A stretch of 10,207 nucleotides of DNA from an uncultured Candidatus Saccharibacteria bacterium (GCA_916049555.1 CAJZIB010000024.1:1-10207), one strand, 5' to 3'; positions 1 to 6,294 are shown, counted from the stretch's first letter. Translations and numbers: made by a program. Notes: generated from the sequence alone by a model not told the origin.

Positions 1-62
1 CACTTTGCACTTTGCACTTTGCACTTTGCACTTTGCACTTTGCACTTTGCACTTTGCACTTT
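1..62. repeat. Heptanucleotide tandem repeat (CACTTTG)n, runs off left edge
   Basis: Eight perfect copies of CACTTTG fill positions 1-56, followed by a partial copy (CACTTT) to 62. The array is cut by the window edge, so its true length is unknown. The unit contains no stop codon in any frame on either strand. Because 7 is not a multiple of 3, gain or loss of one unit would shift the frame of any gene read through it. It lies downstream of the surface-protein gene. Confidence 0.97.
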
Positions 63-85
63 AAATATTTTTTCAGATCTTTCAT
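1..85 (-). CDS. Possible partial ORF made mostly of the heptamer repeat
   Basis: On the minus strand an ATG at 85-83 opens a frame reading MKDLKKYLK and then a 7-residue periodic peptide (KCKVQSA repeated) encoded by the heptamer array. It stays open to the window edge. A good extended -10 box (TGG TATAAT, 107-99) lies 13 nt upstream, giving a very short leader with no Shine-Dalgarno sequence. I do not recognise the product. The low-complexity peptide may simply be the result of an intergenic repeat that happens to be open. If it is a gene, copy-number change in the repeat would switch the downstream frame on or off. The promoter is better supported than the protein. Confidence 0.25.
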   Translation of the reverse strand, partial: MKDLKKYLKCKVQSAKCKVQSAKCKVQS

Positions 86-98
86 AATTCTATGCTTA

Positions 99-107
99 AT
101 TATACCA
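99..107 (-). promoter_or_regulatory. Extended -10 promoter pointing left into the repeat
   Basis: Read on the minus strand, 107-99 is TGG TATAAT, a consensus -10 hexamer with the TGn extension. No convincing -35 box lies 16-18 nt upstream. It is just beyond the stop codon of the surface-protein gene and would drive transcription into the heptamer array. AT-rich sequence makes chance matches possible. Confidence 0.45.
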
Positions 108-136
108 TAATCATAATCAGAAAAACTAGTCAAATC

Positions 137-2062
137 CTATGGTTTTAGACTAAAATACCCCGGTGCGCCAGCCACATCTAACCGTGCATAAGTTTTATCC
201 TTCGGATTTGATTCGTTATACGAAGTGCCGTTTCCACCCACCAGGTTTGTATTATCCTTAAACATATCCTGCGAATTTGTCATCGCAGTATTCACAAAAT
301 TGAAAGAAGCATAAATCGTCTTCACCTTTATATACGCAAACGTACTGGCTGTCTCCGTTACATTTCGTGTATCAAAACTTGAAAGGTCAAGCACTGAATT
401 CTCCGGATCCTGCAAAGAGCGATAAAACATAAACGCCATATCCGTCACTAATCTCGTATCAAATGAAGAGACATTAAGATTCGCCAACTTCGCCATCCCC
501 TGTAACATTGAACGCATATTTGTCACCTTGCTTGTATCAAACCGCGACAAATCAAGGCTAGTTATTTTTTCCATATTTAAGAACATTCCAGACATATCCG
601 TCACTTTTGGCGTCCTGAAACTTGAAATATCAAGATTGGTTAAGGCCTTCATATGTGCAAACATTGAACGCATATTTGTCACCTCCCTCGTATCAAAACT
701 CGAAAGATCAAGGCTTGTCACCGCGCTCGCATACCTGAACATATTTTTCATATCTTTCACGTTGCTAGTATTAAAACTACTTAAGTTCACCGTTGTCAGA
801 TTTTTAGTTTTTGCAAACATCTCCGACATATCCTCAACCTTACTTGTATCAAAACTAGAAAGATTTAAGGTTTGCGCAAAATTCCCCTCAAACATATGTC
901 GCATGAATTGCACATTCGAAGTCTTAAATCTAGAAAAATCTACTTCAGAAGTTGGGGAACCAGAAGAACTATTTGAAGCAAACATATAACTCATATCTTC
1001 CACATTCTCAGAGTTAAAATCACCAAGGATAACATTTTTGTATAGATAATTTCCTGAATGGAACATATAGCTCGCATTTTTAGTCTTACTCATATCGATT
1101 CCACTCACGTCAACTGAATTAAAATGTCCATGGCCATCGCTTAAATTCGAAAACATCTCGCGCGCATCCTCGTTTGCATAAGCAACATCCGCCTCACTCC
1201 ACCAATATACCGTCTTATCCGCAGCCTCATACCAAACATAAATCGGGTAATCCGAGTCTGCCGTCGAGACAACCTTAGCTGAAGAAAGATTTGCCGGTTG
1301 ATTACTAGCTCGCTTAAATTTTTCCGTATTATAAGCCGGGTTAATCTTCTTTACCAAAAAATTAAAGTTTGGTCCTGGCAAGAACGTAGCAGTTTTTGGC
1401 ACATAGTTTGTCACCGTTGTAAATACGATATCCTTCTTATAAGTTCCGGAAATTAAATTTGCCGCAACCTTTGCACCAAAAGAAATCCCAACTACATATG
1501 GACTACCAGTGGCGTTGGGGGTGGAAAAAATTGTATCCGGAGCGCTAGCTTTTGGAATTGGCAAAAAGTCAGAACCAGGTGGTACTGGAGTCGTTACCCG
1601 ATATCCCCAATTATTATCCGAAAATGCTGTAGCCGCCGCTGTACTAGAAATTGAAGAAAGTTTTTGAGAGATCGTCGCGTCAGTATGCTTCAAATCCGTG
1701 TTCTCATCTATACTAGCCACATAAGTCGTAACGCCAGTTCGATTATCAGTCTGGATTGTTAGATTCGCACCAGATTCAATAAATTGCGCCGCGGAACCAG
1801 TCGGCGTAAAGTCCAAATCCACCGAAGGAGTATCTACAGACATAGAGAGAGTAGCCGACCCAGAAAGTGGCGCCGCATGAGAATTTGGCGTTGAAAAGTC
1901 AAAAAGAAGATTAAACGAAAAGAATAATAAATAGATAATTAGCCCAATCGGCCCCAACAGGAGAAAATCAGAAATCCGAGTGCCATTTTTTGATCTCTGG
2001 CCCACACGAATTTTATTACCGAGCCTAAAGGCTCCCGTATTTTTGATTCCCAAATTTAACAC
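137..2062 (-). CDS. BspA-family leucine-rich-repeat surface protein (DUF285 type)
   Basis: A 641-residue exported protein, probably displayed on the cell surface and used for adhesion or contact; that role is inferred from the BspA family. Residues 33-54 are strongly hydrophobic and follow a basic N-terminus. SHA (61-63) before APL fits signal peptidase I, although the n-region is long, so it could instead stay as a membrane anchor. Residues 64-220 form a Ser/Thr-rich region with a DNNWGY motif (149-154). Residues 275-305 (IYVWYEA, YWWSEA) lead into about ten 26-residue repeats of the pattern LxLSSFDTxxVTxMxxMF (about 315-605). The tail (GGNGTSYNES, AGAPGYF) is typical of DUF285 proteins. No LPXTG motif or C-terminal membrane segment is visible. 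The GTG start lies 7 nt after an extended -10 box with no Shine-Dalgarno sequence, which suggests a leaderless mRNA. The stop is TAG. Confidence 0.9.
   Translation of the reverse strand: MLNLGIKNTGAFRLGNKIRVGQRSKNGTRISDFLLLGPIGLIIYLLFFSFNLLFDFSTPNSHAAPLSGSATLSMSVDTPSVDLDFTPTGSAAQFIESGANLTIQTDNRTGVTTYVASIDENTDLKHTDATISQKLSSISSTAAATAFSDNNWGYRVTTPVPPGSDFLPIPKASAPDTIFSTPNATGSPYVVGISFGAKVAANLISGTYKKDIVFTTVTNYVPKTATFLPGPNFNFLVKKINPAYNTEKFKRASNQPANLSSAKVVSTADSDYPIYVWYEAADKTVYWWSEADVAYANEDAREMFSNLSDGHGHFNSVDVSGIDMSKTKNASYMFHSGNYLYKNVILGDFNSENVEDMSYMFASNSSSGSPTSEVDFSRFKTSNVQFMRHMFEGNFAQTLNLSSFDTSKVEDMSEMFAKTKNLTTVNLSSFNTSNVKDMKNMFRYASAVTSLDLSSFDTREVTNMRSMFAHMKALTNLDISSFRTPKVTDMSGMFLNMEKITSLDLSRFDTSKVTNMRSMLQGMAKLANLNVSSFDTRLVTDMAFMFYRSLQDPENSVLDLSSFDTRNVTETASTFAYIKVKTIYASFNFVNTAMTNSQDMFKDNTNLVGGNGTSYNESNPKDKTYARLDVAGAPGYFSLKP
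248..1120 (-). repeat. Coding array of about ten 78-bp BspA/LRR repeats
   Basis: This is the repeat-coding part of the surface-protein gene (residues about 315-605). The amino-acid period is 26, giving a DNA period of 78 bp. Most copies have diverged in DNA sequence, but a 24-nt stretch is identical at 504-527 and 660-683, exactly two periods (156 bp) apart. The last unit (TIYASFNF, about residues 582-605) looks like a degenerate cap. Confidence 0.85.
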
Positions 2063-2069
2063 TTGTACT

Positions 2070-2078
2070 AGTATAGCA
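2070..2078 (-). promoter_or_regulatory. Extended -10 promoter of the surface-protein gene
   Basis: The minus strand reads TGC TATACT at 2078-2070, then seven bases, then the GTG start at 2062. A weak -35 (TTGTTT, 2097-2092) is possible with a 16-nt spacer. The expected transcription start is at or one base before the GTG. This promoter sits in the 38-bp gap after rlmH, so the surface gene can be expressed independently of rlmH. Confidence 0.6.
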
Positions 2079-2100
2079 TAAACACTATCATAAACAAAAT

Positions 2101-2532
2101 TTATTCATGATGATATTTTCCACCAACCGCAATCTCTTGCGCTCGATAAATTTGCTCCGCCAACATCACGCGTACTAGTTGATGGGGAAAAACTAGCCTT
2201 GAAAGGCTCCAAACCAAATTAGATTTCTGCCTCACCTCTTCACTCACCCCGAAAGCCCCGCCAATAATAATCACCACTTCCTTACTATTCACAAACTGTC
2301 TTGATAAGGTCTCGGAAAGTTCTGGTGACGATAAGTTTTTTCCTCGCTCATCAAGCAAAATCACATACTGCTGCCCCGAAAATGGCCATTTCGCAAGATA
2401 TTGGTTCAGTTTTTCTTCCTCAATCAATTCCCAAACCACATCAAACGGCTTCTTTAATCGCTTTTCATACTCAAAAACCGCCTCCTCGACCCACTTCAAA
2501 TGTTTTCTACCACCAGCAATAATCTTAATCAT
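2101..2532 (-). CDS. rlmH: 23S rRNA (pseudouridine-1915-N3)-methyltransferase RlmH
   Basis: A 143-residue SPOUT-class methyltransferase that uses S-adenosylmethionine to methylate pseudouridine 1915 in helix 69 of 23S rRNA, acting on assembled 70S ribosomes. Family marks are all present: MIKIIAGG at the N-terminus, LDERGKNLSSPELS in the middle, VIIIGGAFGVS (the cofactor-binding trefoil-knot loop), and the C-terminal run WSLSRLVFPHQLVRVMLAEQIYRAQ ending in GGKYHHE. The length is slightly below the usual 155-160. The open frame extends upstream to 2691, but the extra 53 residues resemble nothing and would cover the divergent promoter region, so ATG 2532 is chosen. It starts 7 nt after a -10 box with no Shine-Dalgarno sequence. 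The stop is TAA. Confidence 0.95.
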   Translation of the reverse strand: MIKIIAGGRKHLKWVEEAVFEYEKRLKKPFDVVWELIEEEKLNQYLAKWPFSGQQYVILLDERGKNLSSPELSETLSRQFVNSKEVVIIIGGAFGVSEEVRQKSNLVWSLSRLVFPHQLVRVMLAEQIYRAQEIAVGGKYHHE

Positions 2533-2539
2533 TGTAATA

Positions 2540-2568
2540 ATTATATAACATTCCAAAAAATCGTCATA
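2540..2568 (-). promoter_or_regulatory. rlmH promoter, probably leaderless
   Basis: On the minus strand a perfect TATAAT (2545-2540) is followed by seven bases and then the rlmH ATG. A partial -35 (ATGACG, 2567-2562) is 16 nt upstream. There is no room for a Shine-Dalgarno sequence between a transcript start at about 2533 and the ATG at 2532. Confidence 0.6.
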
Positions 2569-2654
2569 TTCAGCAGTATTTATTACAACATTTATAACCA
2601 AATCTCTGTTAGGTCTGTGGAAATCTTTGCATAAATAATTTATACAGAATTTTG

Positions 2655-2686
2655 TTGACAATTTTACAAGACTAGCATAATATAAT
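2655..2686 (+). promoter_or_regulatory. Promoter of the conserved hypothetical gene
   Basis: A perfect -35 TTGACA (2655-2660) is followed by TAATAT at 2678-2683 (17-nt spacer), overlapped by TATAAT at 2681-2686 (20-nt spacer). Transcription would begin at about 2690-2693, leaving a leader of roughly 30 nt before ATG 2722. This is the only promoter in the window with a consensus -35 box. Confidence 0.65.
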
Positions 2687-2700
2687 ATCAATATTATATT
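2679..2700. promoter_or_regulatory. 22-bp AT-rich palindrome over the -10 and transcription start
   Basis: AATATAATAT (2679-2688) and ATATTATATT (2691-2700) are perfect reverse complements separated by CA. Each arm contains TATAAT, one on each strand (2681-2686 plus, 2698-2693 minus). It could be a divergent promoter core or an operator. Its purely A/T arms make chance symmetry a real alternative. Confidence 0.4.
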
Positions 2701-2721
2701 AAACAGACAGGATGCGAGGTG

Positions 2722-3240
2722 ATGTCTGAATTACCAGAAAAACAAATAAAACGACTCCGCTCGCTAATTCAAGAAGCGGAAACCAATCTAGCAGCTGCCA
2801 GGGAACTTTTAAATTCTGTCGTCGGCGATGGTGATATTGTTACCACTCCGAGAGAAGTTATCGTTTCCGCACCTGAAGGTAAAATTATCGAGGGTGTTTT
2901 TGACGGCCAAATCATGATTGACCAAGACGGCAAAAACTATCCAGTCCCAGCCAACTATGCCAGTAAGTCCAAACTAGTTGAAGGTGACATTATGAAACTT
3001 ACTATCACACCAGAAGGAAAGTTTCTCTACAAGCAAATTGGGCCAGTCGAGCGCAAAACCGTAATCGGTACCCTCACTCACCATGATGATAAATATTTCG
3101 TCGAAGTAAGTGGCCGCGAATACGAAATTCTTTACGCTTCCGTAACCTATTTCCGTCTTCGTGAAGGTGCGCAAGTTTCCGTTGTTATTCCAGCCAACAA
3201 CGACCAGGCCAACTGGGCTGCCGTCGAAGCTGCACTCTAG
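2722..3240 (+). CDS. CPR conserved hypothetical protein with duplicated beta-rich domain
   Basis: A 172-residue cytoplasmic protein of unknown function. It resembles a conserved hypothetical family I associate with Patescibacteria genomes, sometimes mislabelled as a ribosomal protein. Residues 4-31 form a charged helix suited to a coiled coil. Then come two related beta-rich units, residues 57-95 and 115-156, which align in register (GKNY with GREY; VEGD with REGA, 18 residues later in both). Between them is the characteristic YKQIGPVERK (103-112). The C-terminus is WAAVEAAL. There is no signal peptide or catalytic motif. The start could be GTG 2719 or ATG 2722. AGGA (2709-2712) is 9 nt before the ATG, while GAGG (2716-2719) is too close to serve it, so the ATG is preferred with modest confidence. 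The gene has its own promoter and is divergent from rlmH. The stop is TAG. Confidence 0.85.
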   Translation: MSELPEKQIKRLRSLIQEAETNLAAARELLNSVVGDGDIVTTPREVIVSAPEGKIIEGVFDGQIMIDQDGKNYPVPANYASKSKLVEGDIMKLTITPEGKFLYKQIGPVERKTVIGTLTHHDDKYFVEVSGREYEILYASVTYFRLREGAQVSVVIPANNDQANWAAVEAAL

Positions 3241-3251
3241 AAGAATAAAAG

Positions 3252-3277
3252 AATAGACCCATGAAAATGGGTCTATT
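3252..3277 (+). terminator. Hairpin terminator after the hypothetical gene
   Basis: A perfect 11-bp stem (3252-3262 with 3267-3277) closes a GAAA tetraloop and begins 11 nt after the stop codon at 3240. The run after the stem is only TTT before CG, so the U-tract is weak. It separates the hypothetical gene from the dnaX promoter that follows at once. Confidence 0.65.
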
Positions 3278-3280
3278 TCG

Positions 3281-3289
3281 TGCTACAAT
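3281..3289 (+). promoter_or_regulatory. Extended -10 promoter of dnaX
   Basis: TGC TACAAT is followed by seven bases (ATTTTTA) and the dnaX ATG at 3297. No -35 match is seen 17 nt upstream; that position falls inside the terminator hairpin. The predicted transcript starts at or next to the ATG, so dnaX is probably leaderless. Confidence 0.6.
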
Positions 3290-3296
3290 ATTTTTA

Positions 3297-4823
3297 ATGA
3301 AGGCTCTCTATCGAAAATATAGACCGCTCCATTTATCCGAAGTTATTGGGCAGGATAAAACTATCGAGCAATTACAAGGCGCCTTAACCAAGGGTAAAAT
3401 TTCTCATGCCTACCTCTTTGTTGGCCCACGCGGCTGTGGCAAGACCTCTGTTGCTCGTATTTTTGCCCACGAAATTAACCATTTCGACTATCAACTTGAA
3501 GACTCCTATATTGACATCATTGAAATCGATGCCGCCACATTCACTAGCGTCGACAACATCCGCGAACTTCGTGAAAAAGCTATGATCATGCCGACTCTTG
3601 GCAAATACAAAGTCTACATCATCGATGAAGTTCACATGCTTTCAAATAGTGCCTTTAATGCTCTCCTTAAAATTCTCGAAGAACCACCAGAACACGTGAT
3701 TTTTATCATGGCCACCACTAACCCAGAAAAAATCCCCGCCACCATTATCTCTCGCACTCAAATTTATCGCTTCAATCTAGCCGAGCCAAAAGTCATGCAA
3801 GATTTTTTGCGTTCCGTCTGCGACAAGGAGGGAATTAAAATTTCTGACGATGCACTCAAAATCATCACCGAACGGGGTGGCGGATCTTTTCGTGATTCAC
3901 TTTCCATACTCAACCAGATTGGCACGGTCAATCTTTCCGAAAAAACTATCGAGGCCAGCGACGTTTCAGCTGCTCTCGGCATTCCAGAACATCAAGAAAT
4001 TCAAAACCTCATCAATTTCTATGAAAATTCTGACACGGAAAATATCACACATACCCTCGCCGCTCTTTTAAATTACGGCATTACCGCAGAATCGATCACT
4101 TTAGAATTAATTAATCAAATTCTAAAGAATCCAACTCCAAAATCACTCCAACTCGTCAACCAGCTTTTTAATGTCACTGGAAGTTTCCTCGAAGCCAAAC
4201 TCACTGTTGCCCTAATCTCAAATAGCTTCGCGACCCCCGCCGCTGTAACCTCTACTGCTTCCATAGCATCAACTGCTTCACCACAGCCAACCGCTCCTAC
4301 CTCAGCCCCAGACCCTAAACCAAGTCCCTTCGCTGAGCTCCGCGAGCAACTAGCCAAAAATGCCAAAAACCATAAAGCTGAACGCGCACTGCCGCCGAAA
4401 GATCCTGAAGAGATGATTCAAGAAGCACCGCCAACTCTACCAGAAGCCGTAGTTAGCTCATCTGGTGATTTTAATTTCAACGGCTTTGTCGCCAACGTCA
4501 CCAACGTCAACCCAACTCTAATGACTGCCCTCAAAAAGTCCTTCTTCGTCATCGATGGCAAAAATTTTGACATCTATCCAGAAAAGGCCGTCTACTGGCG
4601 CATCTTAGGACAAAAAAATAACCTCGAAATTTTGCGTGGCGCCACCAACTCTATCGAACTGACCGTCAAAAACCCCGACGTTGAAGTTATTCCAAAAACC
4701 GCTGTCTCTTTTGAACAGGCTGCCGCCGGTCAAACCAAAAAAGCAGTCACGGTTTCCCCAAAAATTGAATCACTCTCTGCTATAATGGGAGATGTCCAGG
4801 AGGTAAACGAAAATCCATTTTAG
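3297..4823 (+). CDS. dnaX: DNA polymerase III subunit DnaX (clamp-loader ATPase), zinc-module-less
   Basis: A 508-residue AAA+ subunit that uses ATP to load the sliding clamp and holds the replisome together. Seen: MKALYRKYRP start; Walker A GPRGCGKT (43-50); Walker B VYIIDE (106-111); sensor-1 region ATTNPEKIPATIISR with the arginine finger at R153; sensor 2 GSFRDSLS with R199. The ATPase and lid core ends near residue 308, followed by a Pro/Ala/Thr-rich linker (about 310-350) and a C-terminal domain. The four-cysteine zinc-binding module usually found between Walker A and 'IEIDAA' is absent: AHEINHFDYQLEDSYIDIIEID bridges it with no cysteine. The frame is open from ATG 3261, but that codon lies in the terminator hairpin and the 12 extra residues fit no DnaX, so ATG 3297 is chosen. 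The stop is TAG, 18 bp before dnaB. Confidence 0.96.
   Translation: MKALYRKYRPLHLSEVIGQDKTIEQLQGALTKGKISHAYLFVGPRGCGKTSVARIFAHEINHFDYQLEDSYIDIIEIDAATFTSVDNIRELREKAMIMPTLGKYKVYIIDEVHMLSNSAFNALLKILEEPPEHVIFIMATTNPEKIPATIISRTQIYRFNLAEPKVMQDFLRSVCDKEGIKISDDALKIITERGGGSFRDSLSILNQIGTVNLSEKTIEASDVSAALGIPEHQEIQNLINFYENSDTENITHTLAALLNYGITAESITLELINQILKNPTPKSLQLVNQLFNVTGSFLEAKLTVALISNSFATPAAVTSTASIASTASPQPTAPTSAPDPKPSPFAELREQLAKNAKNHKAERALPPKDPEEMIQEAPPTLPEAVVSSSGDFNFNGFVANVTNVNPTLMTALKKSFFVIDGKNFDIYPEKAVYWRILGQKNNLEILRGATNSIELTVKNPDVEVIPKTAVSFEQAAAGQTKKAVTVSPKIESLSAIMGDVQEVNENPF
4612..4621 (+). other. A7 run with slippery-type heptamer and immediate -1 stop in dnaX
   Basis: Within dnaX the zero-frame codons CAA AAA AAT (from 4611) contain the heptamer A AAA AAT at 4613-4619. 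A -1 slip there would read AAA AAA and then TAA (4619-4621), giving a product of about 441 rather than 508 residues. dnaX in E. coli and Thermus makes a short form by slippage at A-rich sites. Here AAT is a poorer slip codon than AAG and no downstream stem was identified, so this is only a candidate. Confidence 0.25.
4778..4786 (+). promoter_or_regulatory. Possible internal promoter for dnaB (extended -10)
   Basis: TGC TATAAT, a perfect extended -10, lies within the last 15 codons of dnaX. A transcript would start near 4792-4793 and carry about 50 nt of leader before dnaB. The leader contains a strong AGGAGGT at 4798-4804 with no start codon at a usable distance, and a 7-bp hairpin (4810-4816 with 4823-4829). 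The match may partly reflect codon content. Confidence 0.4.
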
Positions 4824-4841
4824 GATTTTTGAGGTGTAATT

Positions 4842-6248
4842 ATGGTAGAAACAAAAGACGATTCCGAAAAGAAACCTAGAAAAAAGACCATTTCCCAAAA
4901 TGATCCAGAATTGTTTGGTGGCCGCATTCCGCCCCAAGATATTGAAGCCGAACGCTCTCTGCTTGGCGCGATTTTGCTTGACGATTCTGCTTTTCCGGAT
5001 ATTCTTGAAAAGATTAAACCAATTGATTTTTATGAAAAGAAACACGGCGCCATATATCGCGGCATGATATCGCTTTACGAGCATAACCAGCCGATCGATC
5101 TTTTGACTCTCACTTCTGAACTTCGCAACCTAAAACTTCTCAAAGATATCGGTGGTGCATCTTATCTCACTGAACTTACCAATGTAGTGCCTACAGCTGC
5201 TCACGTTTTATCCTACTCAAAACTTGTTGAACAAGCCTCCATCCGTCGCCGACTCATTCGCGCGGGTACCGAAATCACTAATCAAGCTTACGATAGTGCA
5301 ACGGATGTTTCCGCCATGCTTGGCGCTGCCGAGAAGGAACTTTTTGCCGTCTCCGACCAGACTACCAAAACCGAATATGCAGCCCTTGAGGATCTTCTGG
5401 TCGACGCTTTTGACCGCATGGAAGCACTGCATACCAATAAGGGTTCCATGCGTGGCCTAAAAACTGGCTTCCGCGATCTCGATAACAAAACCGCAGGATT
5501 CCAGCGCGGCGACCTCATCATTATCGGCGCCCGCCCAGCCATGGGTAAAACCACTTTCGCCCAAAACCTAGCCTATAACATTGCTGGCATTAATAAGCGT
5601 GGCGTCCTCTTCTTCTCTATGGAGATGGCAAAAAATGAAATTGTTGACCGTATGATTGCTACCACCTCTGGCGTTGACTCTTGGCATATCCGTACCGGCA
5701 ATATTTCATCCGACGATTTTGCGAAAATCGGTGATGCACTTGGTGAAATGAGTGAAATTCCACTCTATCTTGACGACACCAGCTCCATGACCGTACTTGA
5801 ACTTCGCAACAAAGCCCGCCGTGCCGCTCACGATCATGACATTGGTCTGATTATCGTCGACTATCTTCAGCTAATTTCCGGTTCTGACCGTTACGCTGGT
5901 AACCGCGTGCAAGAGGTTACCGAAATTTCTCGTGGCCTCAAAACTCTCGCGCGTGAACTGGAAATTCCAGTCATCGCTTTGGCTCAGCTTTCTCGTGGCG
6001 TCACCGGCCGTGACGATCCTCGTCCAGTCCTCTCTGACCTACGTGAATCCGGTTCCATCGAGCAGGATGCCGACCTTGTAATGTTCCTACACCGTCCAGA
6101 TTACTACCACCAGGAAGAAGGATATGAACCAACTAATGTTACCGAACTTTTGATGGCCAAACACCGTCATGGGCCTATCGGCAAGATTGAACTCTACTTC
6201 CACCCTGAGCTTCTAAGGTTCATGTCACTCGACAAGACCAGGGAATAA
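4842..6248 (+). CDS. dnaB: Replicative DNA helicase DnaB
   Basis: A 468-residue hexameric helicase that unwinds DNA ahead of the replication fork, driven by ATP. The N-terminal helical domain begins IPPQDIEAERSLLGAILLD (29-47). The RecA-like domain (about 200-460) has Walker A GARPAMGKTT (229-238), the catalytic glutamate in FFSMEM (E261), Walker B LIIVDYLQL (336-344, D340), the AQLSRGV motif with Q382, and KHRHGPIGKIEL (440-451), which supplies the basic arginine-finger residues. All key residues are present and the length matches the family, with no sign of an intein. GAGGTG (4831-4836) is 5 nt before the ATG, a proper Shine-Dalgarno sequence. With an 18-bp gap after dnaX it is probably cotranscribed with the clamp loader. 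The stop is TAA. Confidence 0.97.
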   Translation: MVETKDDSEKKPRKKTISQNDPELFGGRIPPQDIEAERSLLGAILLDDSAFPDILEKIKPIDFYEKKHGAIYRGMISLYEHNQPIDLLTLTSELRNLKLLKDIGGASYLTELTNVVPTAAHVLSYSKLVEQASIRRRLIRAGTEITNQAYDSATDVSAMLGAAEKELFAVSDQTTKTEYAALEDLLVDAFDRMEALHTNKGSMRGLKTGFRDLDNKTAGFQRGDLIIIGARPAMGKTTFAQNLAYNIAGINKRGVLFFSMEMAKNEIVDRMIATTSGVDSWHIRTGNISSDDFAKIGDALGEMSEIPLYLDDTSSMTVLELRNKARRAAHDHDIGLIIVDYLQLISGSDRYAGNRVQEVTEISRGLKTLARELEIPVIALAQLSRGVTGRDDPRPVLSDLRESGSIEQDADLVMFLHRPDYYHQEEGYEPTNVTELLMAKHRHGPIGKIELYFHPELLRFMSLDKTRE

Positions 6249-6279
6249 AGCTTTTTAAATAGCGTTATTTGTTTTTCCA

Positions 6280-6288
6280 TGATAAAAT
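6280..6288 (+). promoter_or_regulatory. Extended -10 promoter of the membrane glycosyltransferase gene
   Basis: TGA TAAAAT is followed by six bases (AAAACC) and GTG at 6295, so the transcript is predicted to start exactly on the start codon. There is no Shine-Dalgarno sequence. No good -35 is seen 17 nt upstream. Confidence 0.55.
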
Positions 6289-6294
6289 AAAACC

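Noticed and set aside
1..62. CRISPR array
   Set aside because: The repeat is a contiguous 7-bp unit with no spacers.
528..989. Long plus-strand open frame opposite the surface-protein gene (153 codons)
   Set aside because: It is the antisense shadow of the repetitive LRR coding region; its apparent repeats mirror the 78-bp coding repeats and it has no start signals.
2086..2115. Inverted repeat TATCAT / ATGATA around the rlmH stop as a terminator
   Set aside because: Only 6 bp with an 18-nt loop and no T-run; too weak to call.
2615..2650. DnaA-box-like sequences (TGTGGAAAT and TTATACAGA) that could hint at an origin
   Set aside because: Each differs from TTATCCACA at two positions, there is no cluster or dnaA/dnaN neighbour, and such matches are expected in AT-rich DNA.
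2533..2691. N-terminal extension of rlmH to 2691 (53 extra residues)
   Set aside because: The extension matches nothing in RlmH, contains the rlmH -10 box and would overlap the divergent promoter; MIKIIAGG at 2532 is the family start.
3261..3296. Upstream dnaX start at ATG 3261
   Set aside because: That ATG is in the loop side of the terminator hairpin, upstream of the dnaX -10 box, and DnaX proteins start at the (M)xALYRKYRP segment.
4531..4545. CTC AAA AAG in dnaX as an E. coli-type slippery site
   Set aside because: The run is C AAA AAG with only five A, so the zero-position base is C and the A AAA AAG heptamer is not formed.
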